DNA from: DASZMX01 sp035551475
GTDB taxonomy: Bacteria > Verrucomicrobiota > Verrucomicrobiia > Limisphaerales > Palsa-1400
Direction of reading: 5' to 3'
NCBI GenBank assembly: GCA_035551475.1
Contig: DASZMX010000133.1
Location: 32,259-96,258, forward strand
Length of the DNA: 64,000 bases
Shown: positions 32,764 to 42,497 of the stretch, piece after piece
How the letters are laid out: every line of letters begins with the position of its first letter
Numbering within the stretch: the stretch's first letter is position 1
Made by a program: the position numbers and the translations under genes
The notes under the pieces: model-generated
Told to the model about the DNA's origin: nothing
What the model saw: only the letters and a program-made list of their open reading frames with translations
Database searches by the model: none

Positions 32764-33906
32764 ATGAGGGTTGAAAAAATGTTATCACCGAATTCGGACT
32801 TGAACATTAAAGACGGGCCGCAGATGGCCCGCCTCGCGCAGTTACGCTACGTCTCGCACACCGAGGCGGGCATTCGGCGGCAAAAGGCCGGCGCTGCTTT
32901 TAAATATTTCGGTAAGGATGGCAAACTCATCGATGATCCAGCTTGCTTGCGGCGCATCAAGGCGCTGGCTATTCCTCCGGCGTGGCGCAACGTCTGGATC
33001 TGCCCCTTGGAAAACGGCCATTTGCAAGCCACCGGGCGCGATGATCGCGGGCGCAAGCAGTATCGCTATCACCGGCGCTGGCGCGAAGTGAAAGATGACA
33101 CCAAATACAATCGCATGCTCGCGTTCGCCCAGGCGCTGCCGAAAATTCGCCGGCGCGCGGCGCGGGATTTGCGCCCGCATGGCTTGCCCAAGAACAAGGT
33201 CATGGCCACGGTGGTGCGCCTGTTGGAGTCAAGTTTGATTCGCGTGGGCAATGATGAATACGCCCACGACAATCATTCTTACGGCCTGACGACCATGCAG
33301 AACCGCCACGCGCGCATCCATGGCGCCACGATTCAATTCCATTTTCGCGGGAAAAGCGGCAAGGAACACACGGTGGAGATCCACGACGCGCGCCTCGCAA
33401 AAATCGTGCGCGCATGCCGGGACATTCCGGGGCAGGATTTATTCCAATACCTCGACGACGATGGCCAGCGGCATCATGTTCGCTCCGAGGATGTCAACGA
33501 ATACCTGCGCGAAATCAGCGGCGCCGATTTCACCGCCAAGGATTTCCGCACCTGGGCGGGCACCATTCTGGCCGGCATGGCTTTGCGGGAATTCCAAAAA
33601 TTTGATTCGCAGGCGCAGGCCAAAAAAAACCTGGTGCAGGCCATTGAATCCGTGGCGCGCCGGCTCGGCAACACTCCGGCAATCTGCCGGAAATGCTATA
33701 TTCACCCCGAAATCCTGGACGGTTATTTGCAAGGCGCGACGGTCGCCACCGTGCGGCGCCGAGCCGAATCGGAATTGCGCTCGAATCTGCACCAATTACG
33801 CCCCGAAGAAGCAGCGGTCGTAGCCTTCCTCGAAAAACGCCTCGCTCGCCAAAAGGAGCCGCTGGAGAAAACGCTTAAGCGCAGCTTGCGTCAGCTCAAA
33901 GGTTAA
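32764..33906 (+). CDS. DNA topoisomerase IB (poxvirus type)
   Basis: Relaxes supercoils by a 3'-phosphotyrosine cleavage step. 380 residues from ATG 32764. The N-terminal domain shows LRYVSHTEAGIRRQKAG and the catalytic domain shows RVGNDEYAHDNHSYGLTT, KDFRTWAGT and the active Tyr312 in ICRKCYIHP. This is the compact form found scattered in bacteria. ATG 32779 is an alternative start. The upstream region has no clear promoter, and the gene is unrelated to its neighbours. Confidence 0.93.
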   Translation: MRVEKMLSPNSDLNIKDGPQMARLAQLRYVSHTEAGIRRQKAGAAFKYFGKDGKLIDDPACLRRIKALAIPPAWRNVWICPLENGHLQATGRDDRGRKQYRYHRRWREVKDDTKYNRMLAFAQALPKIRRRAARDLRPHGLPKNKVMATVVRLLESSLIRVGNDEYAHDNHSYGLTTMQNRHARIHGATIQFHFRGKSGKEHTVEIHDARLAKIVRACRDIPGQDLFQYLDDDGQRHHVRSEDVNEYLREISGADFTAKDFRTWAGTILAGMALREFQKFDSQAQAKKNLVQAIESVARRLGNTPAICRKCYIHPEILDGYLQGATVATVRRRAESELRSNLHQLRPEEAAVVAFLEKRLARQKEPLEKTLKRSLRQLKG

Positions 33907-34110
33907 GCGCATCGGGCGGTTCCAGCTTGCGCGCCAGAAGAATCAATACCGCTCGCGTGATGTCCTCCGCGGTTTGCGCAGCGCATGTTTGTCGTCGCGC
34001 TACTGGGTAAATACGAGAGTCGCAAACGCGCTCTCCGACCAGCGCAAGCTTCGACCTACCTCGGAAATAAATCTCCTCGCCAGCGCCGGTGAAATTTCCA
34101 ATGCTGCGCG
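33907..34110. other. Intergenic region without recognised features
   Basis: 204 bases between the topoisomerase and the HELTH protein genes. No tRNA-like cloverleaf, no strong hairpin with a T-run and no credible short gene were seen. The last 20 bases may hold a poor -10 (AATGCT) for the next gene. Confidence 0.5.
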
Positions 34111-34764
34111 ATGCCCAAGTGGGTCAAATTCATCATTGCCCTCGCGTTGCTGCCGGTCTGCCTGGCGACCGCGCAAACGGTGTGGCAGGTCTTTGTCTTG
34201 GGCAGCGCCTCGGACCGGGTGTGGCTGCCCATGCTCGCGGGCGCCGCGGCGTGGATTGTCATTTTTCTGCTGTTGCCCAAACCGATGTGGATTTATGTGC
34301 TGGGCCACGAACTGACCCACGCGGTCTGGACCTGGGTATGCGGCGGCCAGGTGAAAAGGCTCAAAGCCACCTCGGAAGGCGGCCATGTGCTTACCACCAA
34401 AAGCAATTTTGCCATCGCCCTCGCGCCGTATTTTTTCCCGTTTTACGCCGTGCTGGTGGTGTTGGTGTTTCTCGTGGGCGATTTGATCTGGTCATGGCGG
34501 GGCGTGTATCTTCCATGGTTTCACTTCTTTTTGGGCGCGGCCTATGCGTTTCACCTGACGCTGACCTTCGAGATCCTGAAAGTCCGGCAGACGGACATCA
34601 CGAGTCAAGGCTATTTATTTTCGAGCGTCGTGATCTTTTTGGGCAATGCGCTCGTGCTGATTCTCGGCATTCCCCTGCTGACGGGGCACGATCTTTTTCA
34701 CGCGCTGGGGCGCTGGCTGACGAACAACCATGAGATGTTCCACCGCGTCGCGCGGCTGATCTAG
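34111..34764 (+). CDS. Polytopic membrane protein with HELTH zinc motif (M50-like)
   Basis: 217 residues with about five to six membrane helices. The second helix region ends in IYVLGHELTHAVWTW: His66-Glu67-x-x-His70 is the gluzincin zinc motif placed at a membrane helix, as in M50 intramembrane proteases. After it come KATSEGGHVLTTKSNFAIALAPYFFPFYA, reminiscent of M50. The usual Asp third ligand is not evident, so activity is uncertain. Its stop codon overlaps that of manA on the other strand. Confidence 0.7.
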   Translation: MPKWVKFIIALALLPVCLATAQTVWQVFVLGSASDRVWLPMLAGAAAWIVIFLLLPKPMWIYVLGHELTHAVWTWVCGGQVKRLKATSEGGHVLTTKSNFAIALAPYFFPFYAVLVVLVFLVGDLIWSWRGVYLPWFHFFLGAAYAFHLTLTFEILKVRQTDITSQGYLFSSVVIFLGNALVLILGIPLLTGHDLFHALGRWLTNNHEMFHRVARLI

Positions 34765-35729
34765 CAGGTTACTTCCAAAAATTTGGCCGCGCCGTCAGCG
34801 CGCACCGAGGCGGCGCCGGAATCCGCCGGGACAAGGCAAAACTGTCCGGCGGCCAACTCCACTGCGCCTCCCGGCGCGGCGACCCGCACCGCCCCGGAGA
34901 CGACGCCGATAATTTCCATGCGTCCGGCCGGCAAGGGCAGCGTTTCCGCCCCGCCCAATTCCCGCAGGCTCACAGTAAAGAGTTTATCCTGCACCAGCGG
35001 GCGCACCCGTCCCGGATGGCCGGGTTCCGAGTTCGCGGGAAGAAGTCCCGGCTCGAAATCTTGAAAATCGATGCTGGCCAGCGATTGCGCCACATGCAGG
35101 TCGCGCGGCCGGCCTGCGGCATCCACGCGATTCCAGTCAAACACACGATACGTCGTGTCCGAATTTTGCTGGATCTCGAAAATGACAATATCCGCCCCCA
35201 ACGCATGGACGCGCCCACTGGGCAAAAACATCGCGTCGCCCGCGCACACCGGGATGCGATGAAAGCAGTCGGCCACGGTTTGGCTGGCCAGTTTGCGCTC
35301 GAATTCCGCCCGATCCACGCCGCGCTGCAGGCCGACATACAACTCCGCTTTTGGCCCCGCCTGCGCGATATACCACATTTCCGTTTTTGGTTCTCCGCCC
35401 AATTCGGCGGCTTTTTGCGCCGGCGGATGAACCTGGAGAGATAGCGTTTGCTGAGCGTCAATAATTTTAACCAGCAGCGGAAAACGGATGGCAGCGGGCC
35501 GATCCGCGCCCAGCATCGCGGCATGGTTGTCGCGCATGACATCACCCAGGGTGCGGCCTTGCAGCGGGCCGTTGGCGATCACGCTTTCGTCGCCGGGGCG
35601 GTCGCTGATTTCCCACGATTCGCCGATCGGTTTTCCGGGGGGCAACGATTTGCCGTAAAGGGTTGCCAGATTGCGCCCTCCCCAAATGCGTTCCTTCAAA
35701 ATGGGCTTGAAAATGAGCGGGTATAGCAT
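34761..35729 (-). CDS. manA: Mannose-6-phosphate isomerase, type I short form
   Basis: Interconverts mannose-6-P and fructose-6-P; zinc cupin enzyme. 322 residues. Features include RIWGGRNLATLYGK, IGESWEISDRPGDESVI, FPLLVKIIDAQQTLSLQVHP (zinc ligands Gln and His), KTEMWYI (Glu ligand) and PSGRVHALGADIVIFEIQQNSDTTYRVFDW (His ligand and Arg). It lies six bases after accA on the same strand, an unusual pairing. Confidence 0.92.
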   Translation of the reverse strand: MLYPLIFKPILKERIWGGRNLATLYGKSLPPGKPIGESWEISDRPGDESVIANGPLQGRTLGDVMRDNHAAMLGADRPAAIRFPLLVKIIDAQQTLSLQVHPPAQKAAELGGEPKTEMWYIAQAGPKAELYVGLQRGVDRAEFERKLASQTVADCFHRIPVCAGDAMFLPSGRVHALGADIVIFEIQQNSDTTYRVFDWNRVDAAGRPRDLHVAQSLASIDFQDFEPGLLPANSEPGHPGRVRPLVQDKLFTVSLRELGGAETLPLPAGRMEIIGVVSGAVRVAAPGGAVELAAGQFCLVPADSGAASVRADGAAKFLEVTC

Positions 35730-35735
35730 GCGTTT

Positions 35736-36755
35736 CTAACTCCCGTTGGCGTGGCCGTTGACCGCCGGCTCCGCGTTTTTCTCGACGGGGGGCTTCGGCT
35801 CCAGAAAGTGGCCGTAACTCCGAAATTTTTGGTAGCGGGCGCGCAGCCGCTCAGCGCCGGAGAGCTTCTTCAACTCATCAAGATTGCGCACCAACGCCTC
35901 CCGCAGCGCGTCGCTCGCGCCTTCCAGGCTGTTGTGCGCGCCGCCCAGCGGTTCAGGCACGATTTCGTCCACCAGTTTTAGATCGCGCAATTCGCGGGCG
36001 GTGATGCGCAGAGCCGCGGCCGCTTTTGGCGCCGCGGCGCGGTCTTTCCACAAAATGGCGGCGCATCCCTCCGGGCTGATCACCGAATAATAGGCATTCT
36101 CCAAAATCAGCACGCGATCCGCCACGCCAATTCCCAGCGCGCCGCCGGATCCGCCTTCCCCGATCACCGCCGCGATGATCGGCGTTTCCAGCAGCATCAT
36201 TTCGCGCAGGTTCACGGCGATGGCCTCGGCGATGTGCCGTTCCTCGGCGCCGATGCCGGGATAAGCGCCGGCGGTGTCAATCAAAGTGATAATAGGGACG
36301 CAAAATTTGTCCGCCAATTTCATCAGGCGCATCGCCTTGCGGTAGCCTTCCGGGTGAGCCGAGCCGAAGTTCCGCCGGATTTTCTCCTTGGTGTCGCGCC
36401 CTTTTTGCGTGCCGAGAACGAGGACCTTGTGCGCGCCCAATTCGGCGAATCCCCCGACGATCGCATGATCATCGGCGAAAAGACGGTCGCCGTGCAGCTC
36501 GGTGAAATTTTTAAAAACGGAGCCCGCATAATCCAAAGTGAAGGGCCGCAACGGATGACGGGCGATCTGCACCCGCTCCCAAGGTGTGAGGTTGGCAAAA
36601 ACCTGGCGGCGGGTTTCGGCGATTTTTTTCTCAATGGCGGCAACTTCCTGCTCGAAGCTGATGCCCATGGCGTGCGTTTCCGGATGCTTTCTCAGTTCCT
36701 CCAGCTTGCGTTGCAACTCAACAATCGGCTTCTCAAAATCAAGCTGATGCTTCAT
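35736..36755 (-). CDS. accA: Acetyl-CoA carboxylase carboxyltransferase subunit alpha
   Basis: Half of the carboxyltransferase that makes malonyl-CoA for fatty acids; works with AccD, which is not in the window. 339 residues from ATG 36755 (MKHQLDFEKPI). The protein shows LTPWERVQIARHPLRPFTLDY, GDRLFADDHAIVGG, HPEGYRKAMRLMKLADKF, TLIDTAGAYPGIGAEERHIAEAIA and IGEGGSGGALGIGVADRVLILE, all canonical. The open frame runs 13 codons further upstream without family similarity. Confidence 0.96.
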   Translation of the reverse strand: MKHQLDFEKPIVELQRKLEELRKHPETHAMGISFEQEVAAIEKKIAETRRQVFANLTPWERVQIARHPLRPFTLDYAGSVFKNFTELHGDRLFADDHAIVGGFAELGAHKVLVLGTQKGRDTKEKIRRNFGSAHPEGYRKAMRLMKLADKFCVPIITLIDTAGAYPGIGAEERHIAEAIAVNLREMMLLETPIIAAVIGEGGSGGALGIGVADRVLILENAYYSVISPEGCAAILWKDRAAAPKAAAALRITARELRDLKLVDEIVPEPLGGAHNSLEGASDALREALVRNLDELKKLSGAERLRARYQKFRSYGHFLEPKPPVEKNAEPAVNGHANGS

Positions 36756-36764
36756 TAGGCCGGA

Positions 36765-36794
36765 AATGTACAATCCGCCGCCGCCCGCGCGCAA
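36765..36794 (-). promoter_or_regulatory. Putative promoter of accA-manA
   Basis: On the minus strand TTGCGC (36794-36789), an 18-base spacer and TACATT (36770-36765), nine bases before ATG 36755. Confidence 0.4.
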
Positions 36795-36804
36795 CGGGAA
36801 TTTT

Positions 36805-37518
36805 TCAAGTCAACGGCACGCTGGAAAAAATCTTGGTGTCCTGCCGGCATTCCAAAATACGCCCGAACGGCGTGCGCGCGCCCGTTTTTAGAGACTGGCG
36901 CAGCGCTTCCTCCTTGCCTTCGCCCGCCACGAGCGCCCAGACATTTTTGGCTGCGCAAATCGCCGCGTACGTCAACGTGATGCGGCGCGGCGGCGGCTTG
37001 GGCGAATTGTCCACATAGACGTAAGGTTCGCGCGAGTTTTCCACTTCAGGCGTCGCATTCGGCATCAGCGACGCGGTGTGTCCGTCGGGGCCAATTCCCA
37101 GTAAAACCAAATCCAGCACGGGCAAGCCATCTGGTCCCGCCGGAGCGACCCGGCGCAATTCGGCGTTCGCCGTTTCCACGGCGGCGGCCCCCGATTCCCC
37201 GCGCACACGATGAATATGATCCAGCGCCACCGCCAGGGGTTGAAAGAGATTCTCGTCCGCCGCCCGGAAATTGCTCTCGGCGTCATCAGCCGGCACACAA
37301 CGCTCATCCACCCAAAAGAAATGCGCGTGGCTTAAACTGATTTTCTGGCGGCGCGATTCCTCGGCCACGGCGGCAAAAAAAGCGGGGGCGATGCGCCCGC
37401 CGGACAGCGCCACTGTATGCAATTTGCCTGATTTGGCGGCTAATTGGAGCCATTCCCGCGCCACGGCATGGGCCAATTCTGCGTCGTCGTGGAAAAATCT
37501 GAATTCACAATTCTTCAT
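36805..37518 (-). CDS. pgl: 6-phosphogluconolactonase
   Basis: Hydrolyses 6-phosphogluconolactone in the oxidative pentose-phosphate pathway. 237 residues from ATG 37518 (MKNCEFRFFHDDAELAHA). The sugar-phosphate isomerase-like fold is shown by VALSGGRIAPAFF, HFFWVDERCVPADDAESNFR and the diagnostic LLGIGPDGHTASLMP. The C-terminal RRITLTYAAICAAKNVWALVAGEGK segment fits the family. zwf and gnd are not in the window. It sits 49 bases before accA on the same strand. Confidence 0.92.
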   Translation of the reverse strand: MKNCEFRFFHDDAELAHAVAREWLQLAAKSGKLHTVALSGGRIAPAFFAAVAEESRRQKISLSHAHFFWVDERCVPADDAESNFRAADENLFQPLAVALDHIHRVRGESGAAAVETANAELRRVAPAGPDGLPVLDLVLLGIGPDGHTASLMPNATPEVENSREPYVYVDNSPKPPPRRITLTYAAICAAKNVWALVAGEGKEEALRQSLKTGARTPFGRILECRQDTKIFSSVPLT

Positions 37519-37711
37519 AGATGCTTCGCCCAGAAAACCTAAACGCATTGCGTGGAATTGGCGACGGTAATTTCCCCTACCCTGCGATAAGCTGTTCTAC
37601 TCGTTGCTCATATAAAGCTACGATAGACGATTGGCGGAGATGAGCTACAAAGGTTACATAGAGCAAACGGCCACCCTCCTTGGCTGAGTTGTCTCCACAA
37701 CAAACGAAACT
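37519..37711. other. Divergent intergenic region before the LamG protein gene
   Basis: 193 bases between pgl and the LamG gene, richer in A and T than its surroundings. Possible -10 boxes for the plus strand are TACGAT and GACGAT around 37620-37640, with -35-like TTCTAC and TTGCTC before them, but no combination stands out. A small inverted repeat GTTGT-CTCC-ACAAC lies about ten bases before the ATG. Confidence 0.4.
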
Positions 37712-40700
37712 ATGCAACGAAAAGCAATCGCTGGCGTTCTCACCGCCGCACTCACATTCGTCGCTGGACTCACCGTCCAGGCCCAGTCACCTTATTCTCA
37801 GGCCGTCACCAGCCTCAATCCGGTTGGTTACTGGCCTTTGAACGAAACCGTCCAGCCGCCACAGCCCTTTGCGCAAAGTCTCGTGGCCAGCAATCTCGGC
37901 TCCTTGGGCGCCGCAGGCTCCGGATACTACGGAGCTTGGTATCAGCCCTCCGGCAACACTTGGTATCTTACCAATAACATCATGCAAGTTCCGGCGGTCA
38001 CCGCCCCGTTCGACAACAGTGTCGCAATGGTCTGCGGCGGACCTGGCCAATATGTCATCGTCCCGCGCAACACCAATGGCGTCGCCAACCCGGCAATTAC
38101 GCTAAATCCGCCGTTCTCCATCGAAACCTGGCTGAAAATCGGACGCACCACCAGCGCGCTGGGCGACATCGTCAGCCAGGGCGGCTTCGCCAACCTGAAC
38201 ACCGGCGGTTCCAATCCCACCAACCAATTTTACGGCGGCCCCTCGGTCGGCGCCTGGGCGGGCGTCGAACTCGGGCAATACCAGGATTACATTTTCCTGA
38301 TTTGCCAGGCCACCAACGCCCAGAGCAAAGCCAATGAACTCGATTCCAGCGCCTACAATGCCGGAAAGGGATTTCATGTCGGCGATTGGGTGCACATTGT
38401 CGCCACTTTCGACGGCACGAAGGAAACCCTCTACACGAATGGCGTCCTTTGCGCGTCGAAAAATATCGGCAATAACGGCGCCGGCATCAAATACGTCCCC
38501 GATCCCACCACGCCGCTCATGATCGGATCCGGCAGCGAGGTTTCGGTTTCCTATGGCACTCCCTATGTCGGGGATATGCATGACGTGGCCATTTATCCGA
38601 CGGCGCTGACTGCTTCCAGCGTCCTGACGCACTATCAAACCGCCTACGGCACGAATGGAACTTATGGCAGCAGCTATCCGACGGCTGTTCTCGCGGACAA
38701 CCCTTCTCTCTATTACCGCCTGAATGATCCGCAAACTGCGACCAACGCCGGTTACAACAGCGCCTCCTTCCCGGTGGCCAATAACTACGGTGTCATCGGC
38801 GCCGCCGGCAACGGCGTGTATCAGCCCGGCACGACGCCGGGTGTCGCCGGCGCTCCGTATTCCGGCTTCGGCGCGAACAACCGCGCGGTGGCGATCAACG
38901 GTTGGTTCGGCGCGGTGGATGTCGGCGGCGGCAATTTGCCGGCCGAGCTGAATCCCACCAACACCTCGCCATTGACGGTCGTGAGCTGGTTCCGCGGCAA
39001 CCCCGCCGATTCCCCGGCCCGTTTCCAGGAAATCGTCGGGCACGGCGACAACTCCTACCGCTTGGCCTTGAGCCAGACGGCGGCGGATAATCATTTCAAT
39101 CCTGGCCCCGGGCCGGAACTCGGATTCACCGATCCGCTCGACGTTCGCACCAATGGTTGGGCCTTGAACGATGGCGCCTGGCACATGGTCGCGGGCGTAT
39201 CCGACGGCACCAACGATTATCTCTACCTCGACGGCGTGCTCGCCAAGAGCGGAACGAAAGCCGGCGGCATCAACATCGTCGGCTCGCCGACCGATTTGTT
39301 GCTGGGCGGCGATTCGCAATATACCTACGCCAGCACAGGCACCTACAATTCCATCCGCAACTTCGATGGCGAAGTGGGCCAGGTGGCTTTCTGGACGAAC
39401 GCGCTCTCGATGACGCAAATCCAAACCTTGTTCAACGCGGCGCAAGTTCCGCCCTTGATTCACCTGCAACCTGCGGGCGTCACCAATAATCAAGGTCAAT
39501 CCGTGAGCCTGACCACGAAGTTCACGGGCTCAAGCCTGACCTATCAATGGTATATCAATAACGCGCCATTTGGCGGGCAGACCAATGCCACCCTGTCCTT
39601 GAACCCGGCGAACTTCACTAATAGCGGCAGCTATTATGTGATCGCCTCCAATCCCTACGGCAACGCCACCAGCGCCGTGGTGAACGTGCAAATCTTCGGC
39701 CCACCGACTATCCAGGCCCAGTCGCAAGCCAACCTGCAAATCTTCGCAGGCGTCAACCCCACACTATTCATCAACGCGGGCGGCCCCTCTCTCCAATACC
39801 AATGGACGAGCAATGGCATCGCGATTGCCGGCGCCACCGGCCCGACTTACACGATCAACAACGCGCAAGTCTCGGCTACCTACAACGTGACCGTCTATAA
39901 CTTCGCGGGCACCAACATGGGATCGCCGGTTTCACTGACCGTCGTGCCGCAGCCTACCGCTCCTTATCCGCAGGCCGTCCTGGCCGACGGCCCGATTGCC
40001 TACTATCGCCTGGATGAAACCAGCGGCACAACGGCGTTCGATATGGTTGGTGGTTACAATGGCATTTACACGAACGTGGCCCTGGCCTCGGACACCAGCT
40101 ACAGCGCTGGCGGCGGCACGGCTAACTCGGATCCCAATGAGCTCGCCCCTGAATTCGGGACGCTTACCTCCAGCAATAGCTATGTCGGCTGGATTCCCAC
40201 CAACCTCGATTTCGCCGTGCCGAATGGCGGCAATGGCGAATTCTCCGTGGAATTGTGGGGCTATGAATTCCTCGACTTCACCGACTCCGGTCTGGTGGCG
40301 CTCGGTTACGGCAACGGCGGCGAGGAGTTCGCCCTCGATCTCGGCGCCACGGGCCACGCCCTGCGCTTCTACGTGCGCAACGCCGCTGGAACTTCCTTCG
40401 GCGCGGCCAGCACTTATGTGCCCAACACGGGTTGGCATCATATCGCCGCCGTGTGCGATGAGGCCGCCGGTCATACCTACCTGTATGTGGACGGCGTAGT
40501 GGTCGCCACGGGCACGATTCCGGCGGGTTCCGGCATTCTGTCGGAAAAGTCTCCGCTCTCCATCGGCGCCCGCCAATCCGGCCAGTTCACGGCGTTCGAC
40601 GATCAGTTTATCGGCAACCTCAGCCAGGTCGCCCTTTATAAAAAGGCGCTGACCCAGAGCGAAGTGATTGCGCATTATGACGCGGTGGGCATCGCTCCCA

Positions 40701-42433
40701 CGGCGCAAATCGTGCCCGACAACTTGAACACCAACCAAGGCGCCAATGTGACCTTCACGGTGTCAACTACAGGGACCGGCCCGTTTTCGTATCAGTGGGC
40801 GGACAACAGCGGCAATCCTGTCGGAACGAATGGCCCGGCGCTAACGCTCTTGAATGTGCAAGGCAGCCAGGCTGGCCAATATTCGGTGACGGTGACTGGC
40901 GCCGATGGTTCCACCACCGCCTACGCCAACCTCCAGGTTGGCCAAGGGCCGCCGGCCATCGTGACGGACATCAGTCCGTTGACTCAGACTGTGGAGTTAT
41001 ATTCCGGCCTGTCCCGGGTTAGCTTCAGCGTCGGAGCGTCGGGCACCGCGCCGTTCTCCTATCAATGGTATCAGAATGGGCAAAAAATCAACGGCGCCAC
41101 GAGCAATACCTACACCTTCAATGCGCTCGCGGGTACCAACACTTACTATGTGGCCGTCACTAATTCCCAGAGCGGCGGCGTGCCTACACTAAGCAGCACC
41201 GCGACGGTGATTGGCATTGCGCCGCCGATGTTGAATCCGGCGAGCTACGCGCATCGTCTCAAGATCACGTTCCCCGGCTACCTCGGGTCGCCGCTGACGA
41301 ACTTCCCGGCCTTGGTGACGCTGAGTCCGAGCATTCCCGGCTTCTCCTATGGCGACTTTAGCGCGGGCAACGGCGCTGATCTCCGCTTCACGGACGAATC
41401 CGGCACGGCGGAATTGCCCTATGAAATTGACGAATGGAATCCGGCGGGCGCCTCAAAGGTCTGGGTGCAAATCCCGCTTCTCAACGGATCCAACATCTGG
41501 GCCTACTGGGGCAACTCGGCTGACACCAACGCGCAAGCCTGGAGCACCGATGGCAGCGTCTGGACGCCGGAAGGATACCAGATCGTTTATCACTTGAAGG
41601 AAGGCGCGCTGCCGTTCGCCGACAGCACCGGCCAGCATCCGGCCACCAACGGTCCGGCGCCAACGGCCGGCACGGGCATCGTCGGTCGGGGCGGCCTCTT
41701 CAATGCCTCCTACATCTCGCCCGGCGCGGTCACCTTGAGCAATCAGTTCACCACCTACGCGTGGATCAACCTGCCGGCCAATACCACCCAGATTCAAACC
41801 ATCTGGGCGAATGCGGTGGGCGGGTTCGGTGGCAATGGTTTCGCCCTCTTTGTGGATAGCTACAATACGGGCGACCTCAGCATTCATGCCGCGAACGGCA
41901 ATGGCGCGGGCGGCGGCGAAGAGCCCCAATCCTCAGCCGGCACAGTGACGACCGGCCAATGGCATCAAGTGGCGGCCACCTGGGATCAACCGGATAATTC
42001 CGTGGTGGTCTATCTCGACAACCAATTGGTCTTGTCGAACACGGTGGTGCAAAACTTCGCCCTTACCAACACCCTGGAACTCGGCTCATTTGTGGATGGA
42101 GCCTTCGCGTTCCACGGCAGCATGGACGAAGCGCGCATCCAGTTTGGCATCGCTTCGCAGGCGTGGATTGCGGCGACCTATGCGAACATCGCGAACAACG
42201 CAAGCTTCATCAGCTACGGCGTAGGCCCGACCCTCACCATCGTTCCGTCCGGCAATGGATATCAAATCTCCTGGTCGGCCGCGGATGGCCCTCTGCAATT
42301 GATCACGACGACAAGTTTGACGCCGCCGATCGATTGGACGCCGGTCACCACCACGCCGACATTGACGAATGGCCAATATGTCGTGCAAGTGCAAGCGGAA
42401 GCTGGAACCAGCCACTTCTTCGCCTTGCAGTAG
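37712..42433 (+). CDS. Giant secreted LamG / Ig-like / DUF2341 protein
   Basis: 1573 residues with a signal peptide (cleavage after about residue 24, TVQA-QSPYS). Order by reading: LamG 1 (about 25-315, opening SPYSQAVTSLNPVGYWPLNE), LamG 2 (about 320-580, SYPTAVLADNPSLYYRLND), two Ig-like units (581-745), LamG 3 (745-990, APYPQAVLADGPIAYYRLDE), two Ig-like units (993-1170), DUF2341 (1175-1290), LamG 4 (1290-1500) and a C-terminal module (1506-1573, ending FFALQ). LamG domains of this type bind glycans or serve as surface modules. No catalytic residues are seen. It is closed by a strong terminator. Start ATG 37712, without a Shine-Dalgarno. Confidence 0.85.
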   Translation: MQRKAIAGVLTAALTFVAGLTVQAQSPYSQAVTSLNPVGYWPLNETVQPPQPFAQSLVASNLGSLGAAGSGYYGAWYQPSGNTWYLTNNIMQVPAVTAPFDNSVAMVCGGPGQYVIVPRNTNGVANPAITLNPPFSIETWLKIGRTTSALGDIVSQGGFANLNTGGSNPTNQFYGGPSVGAWAGVELGQYQDYIFLICQATNAQSKANELDSSAYNAGKGFHVGDWVHIVATFDGTKETLYTNGVLCASKNIGNNGAGIKYVPDPTTPLMIGSGSEVSVSYGTPYVGDMHDVAIYPTALTASSVLTHYQTAYGTNGTYGSSYPTAVLADNPSLYYRLNDPQTATNAGYNSASFPVANNYGVIGAAGNGVYQPGTTPGVAGAPYSGFGANNRAVAINGWFGAVDVGGGNLPAELNPTNTSPLTVVSWFRGNPADSPARFQEIVGHGDNSYRLALSQTAADNHFNPGPGPELGFTDPLDVRTNGWALNDGAWHMVAGVSDGTNDYLYLDGVLAKSGTKAGGINIVGSPTDLLLGGDSQYTYASTGTYNSIRNFDGEVGQVAFWTNALSMTQIQTLFNAAQVPPLIHLQPAGVTNNQGQSVSLTTKFTGSSLTYQWYINNAPFGGQTNATLSLNPANFTNSGSYYVIASNPYGNATSAVVNVQIFGPPTIQAQSQANLQIFAGVNPTLFINAGGPSLQYQWTSNGIAIAGATGPTYTINNAQVSATYNVTVYNFAGTNMGSPVSLTVVPQPTAPYPQAVLADGPIAYYRLDETSGTTAFDMVGGYNGIYTNVALASDTSYSAGGGTANSDPNELAPEFGTLTSSNSYVGWIPTNLDFAVPNGGNGEFSVELWGYEFLDFTDSGLVALGYGNGGEEFALDLGATGHALRFYVRNAAGTSFGAASTYVPNTGWHHIAAVCDEAAGHTYLYVDGVVVATGTIPAGSGILSEKSPLSIGARQSGQFTAFDDQFIGNLSQVALYKKALTQSEVIAHYDAVGIAPTAQIVPDNLNTNQGANVTFTVSTTGTGPFSYQWADNSGNPVGTNGPALTLLNVQGSQAGQYSVTVTGADGSTTAYANLQVGQGPPAIVTDISPLTQTVELYSGLSRVSFSVGASGTAPFSYQWYQNGQKINGATSNTYTFNALAGTNTYYVAVTNSQSGGVPTLSSTATVIGIAPPMLNPASYAHRLKITFPGYLGSPLTNFPALVTLSPSIPGFSYGDFSAGNGADLRFTDESGTAELPYEIDEWNPAGASKVWVQIPLLNGSNIWAYWGNSADTNAQAWSTDGSVWTPEGYQIVYHLKEGALPFADSTGQHPATNGPAPTAGTGIVGRGGLFNASYISPGAVTLSNQFTTYAWINLPANTTQIQTIWANAVGGFGGNGFALFVDSYNTGDLSIHAANGNGAGGGEEPQSSAGTVTTGQWHQVAATWDQPDNSVVVYLDNQLVLSNTVVQNFALTNTLELGSFVDGAFAFHGSMDEARIQFGIASQAWIAATYANIANNASFISYGVGPTLTIVPSGNGYQISWSAADGPLQLITTTSLTPPIDWTPVTTTPTLTNGQYVVQVQAEAGTSHFFALQ

Positions 42434-42448
42434 GATCATGATACAATC

Positions 42449-42482
42449 GCGGGCGCCGGCCCAAACCGGCGCCCGCGCTTTT
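42449..42482 (+). terminator. Strong intrinsic terminator after the LamG gene
   Basis: GCGGGCGCCGG - CCCAAA - CCGGCGCCCGC, an 11-bp perfect stem with a 6-base loop, followed by GCTTTT. It lies 16 bases after the stop and just before the TAGGAG ribosome site of the next gene. Confidence 0.85.
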
Positions 42483-42484
42483 CG

Positions 42485-42490
42485 TAGGAG
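42485..42490 (+). promoter_or_regulatory. Ribosome-binding site of the pseudopilin-like gene
   Basis: TAGGAG, seven bases before ATG 42498. One of the few clear Shine-Dalgarno sites in the window. It fixes the start within a longer open frame that begins at 42369. Confidence 0.6.
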
Positions 42491-42497
42491 TCATAAA

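Noticed and set aside
33907..34110. tRNA or small RNA gene in the largest gap
   Set aside because: No GGTTCRA T-loop, no 7-bp acceptor pairing and no U-tract hairpin were found on either strand.
38102..39499. 465-codon minus-strand open frame opposite the LamG gene
   Set aside because: Val/Ile/Gly/Arg-rich translation without a start signal or domain; the plus-strand LamG reading is strongly supported.
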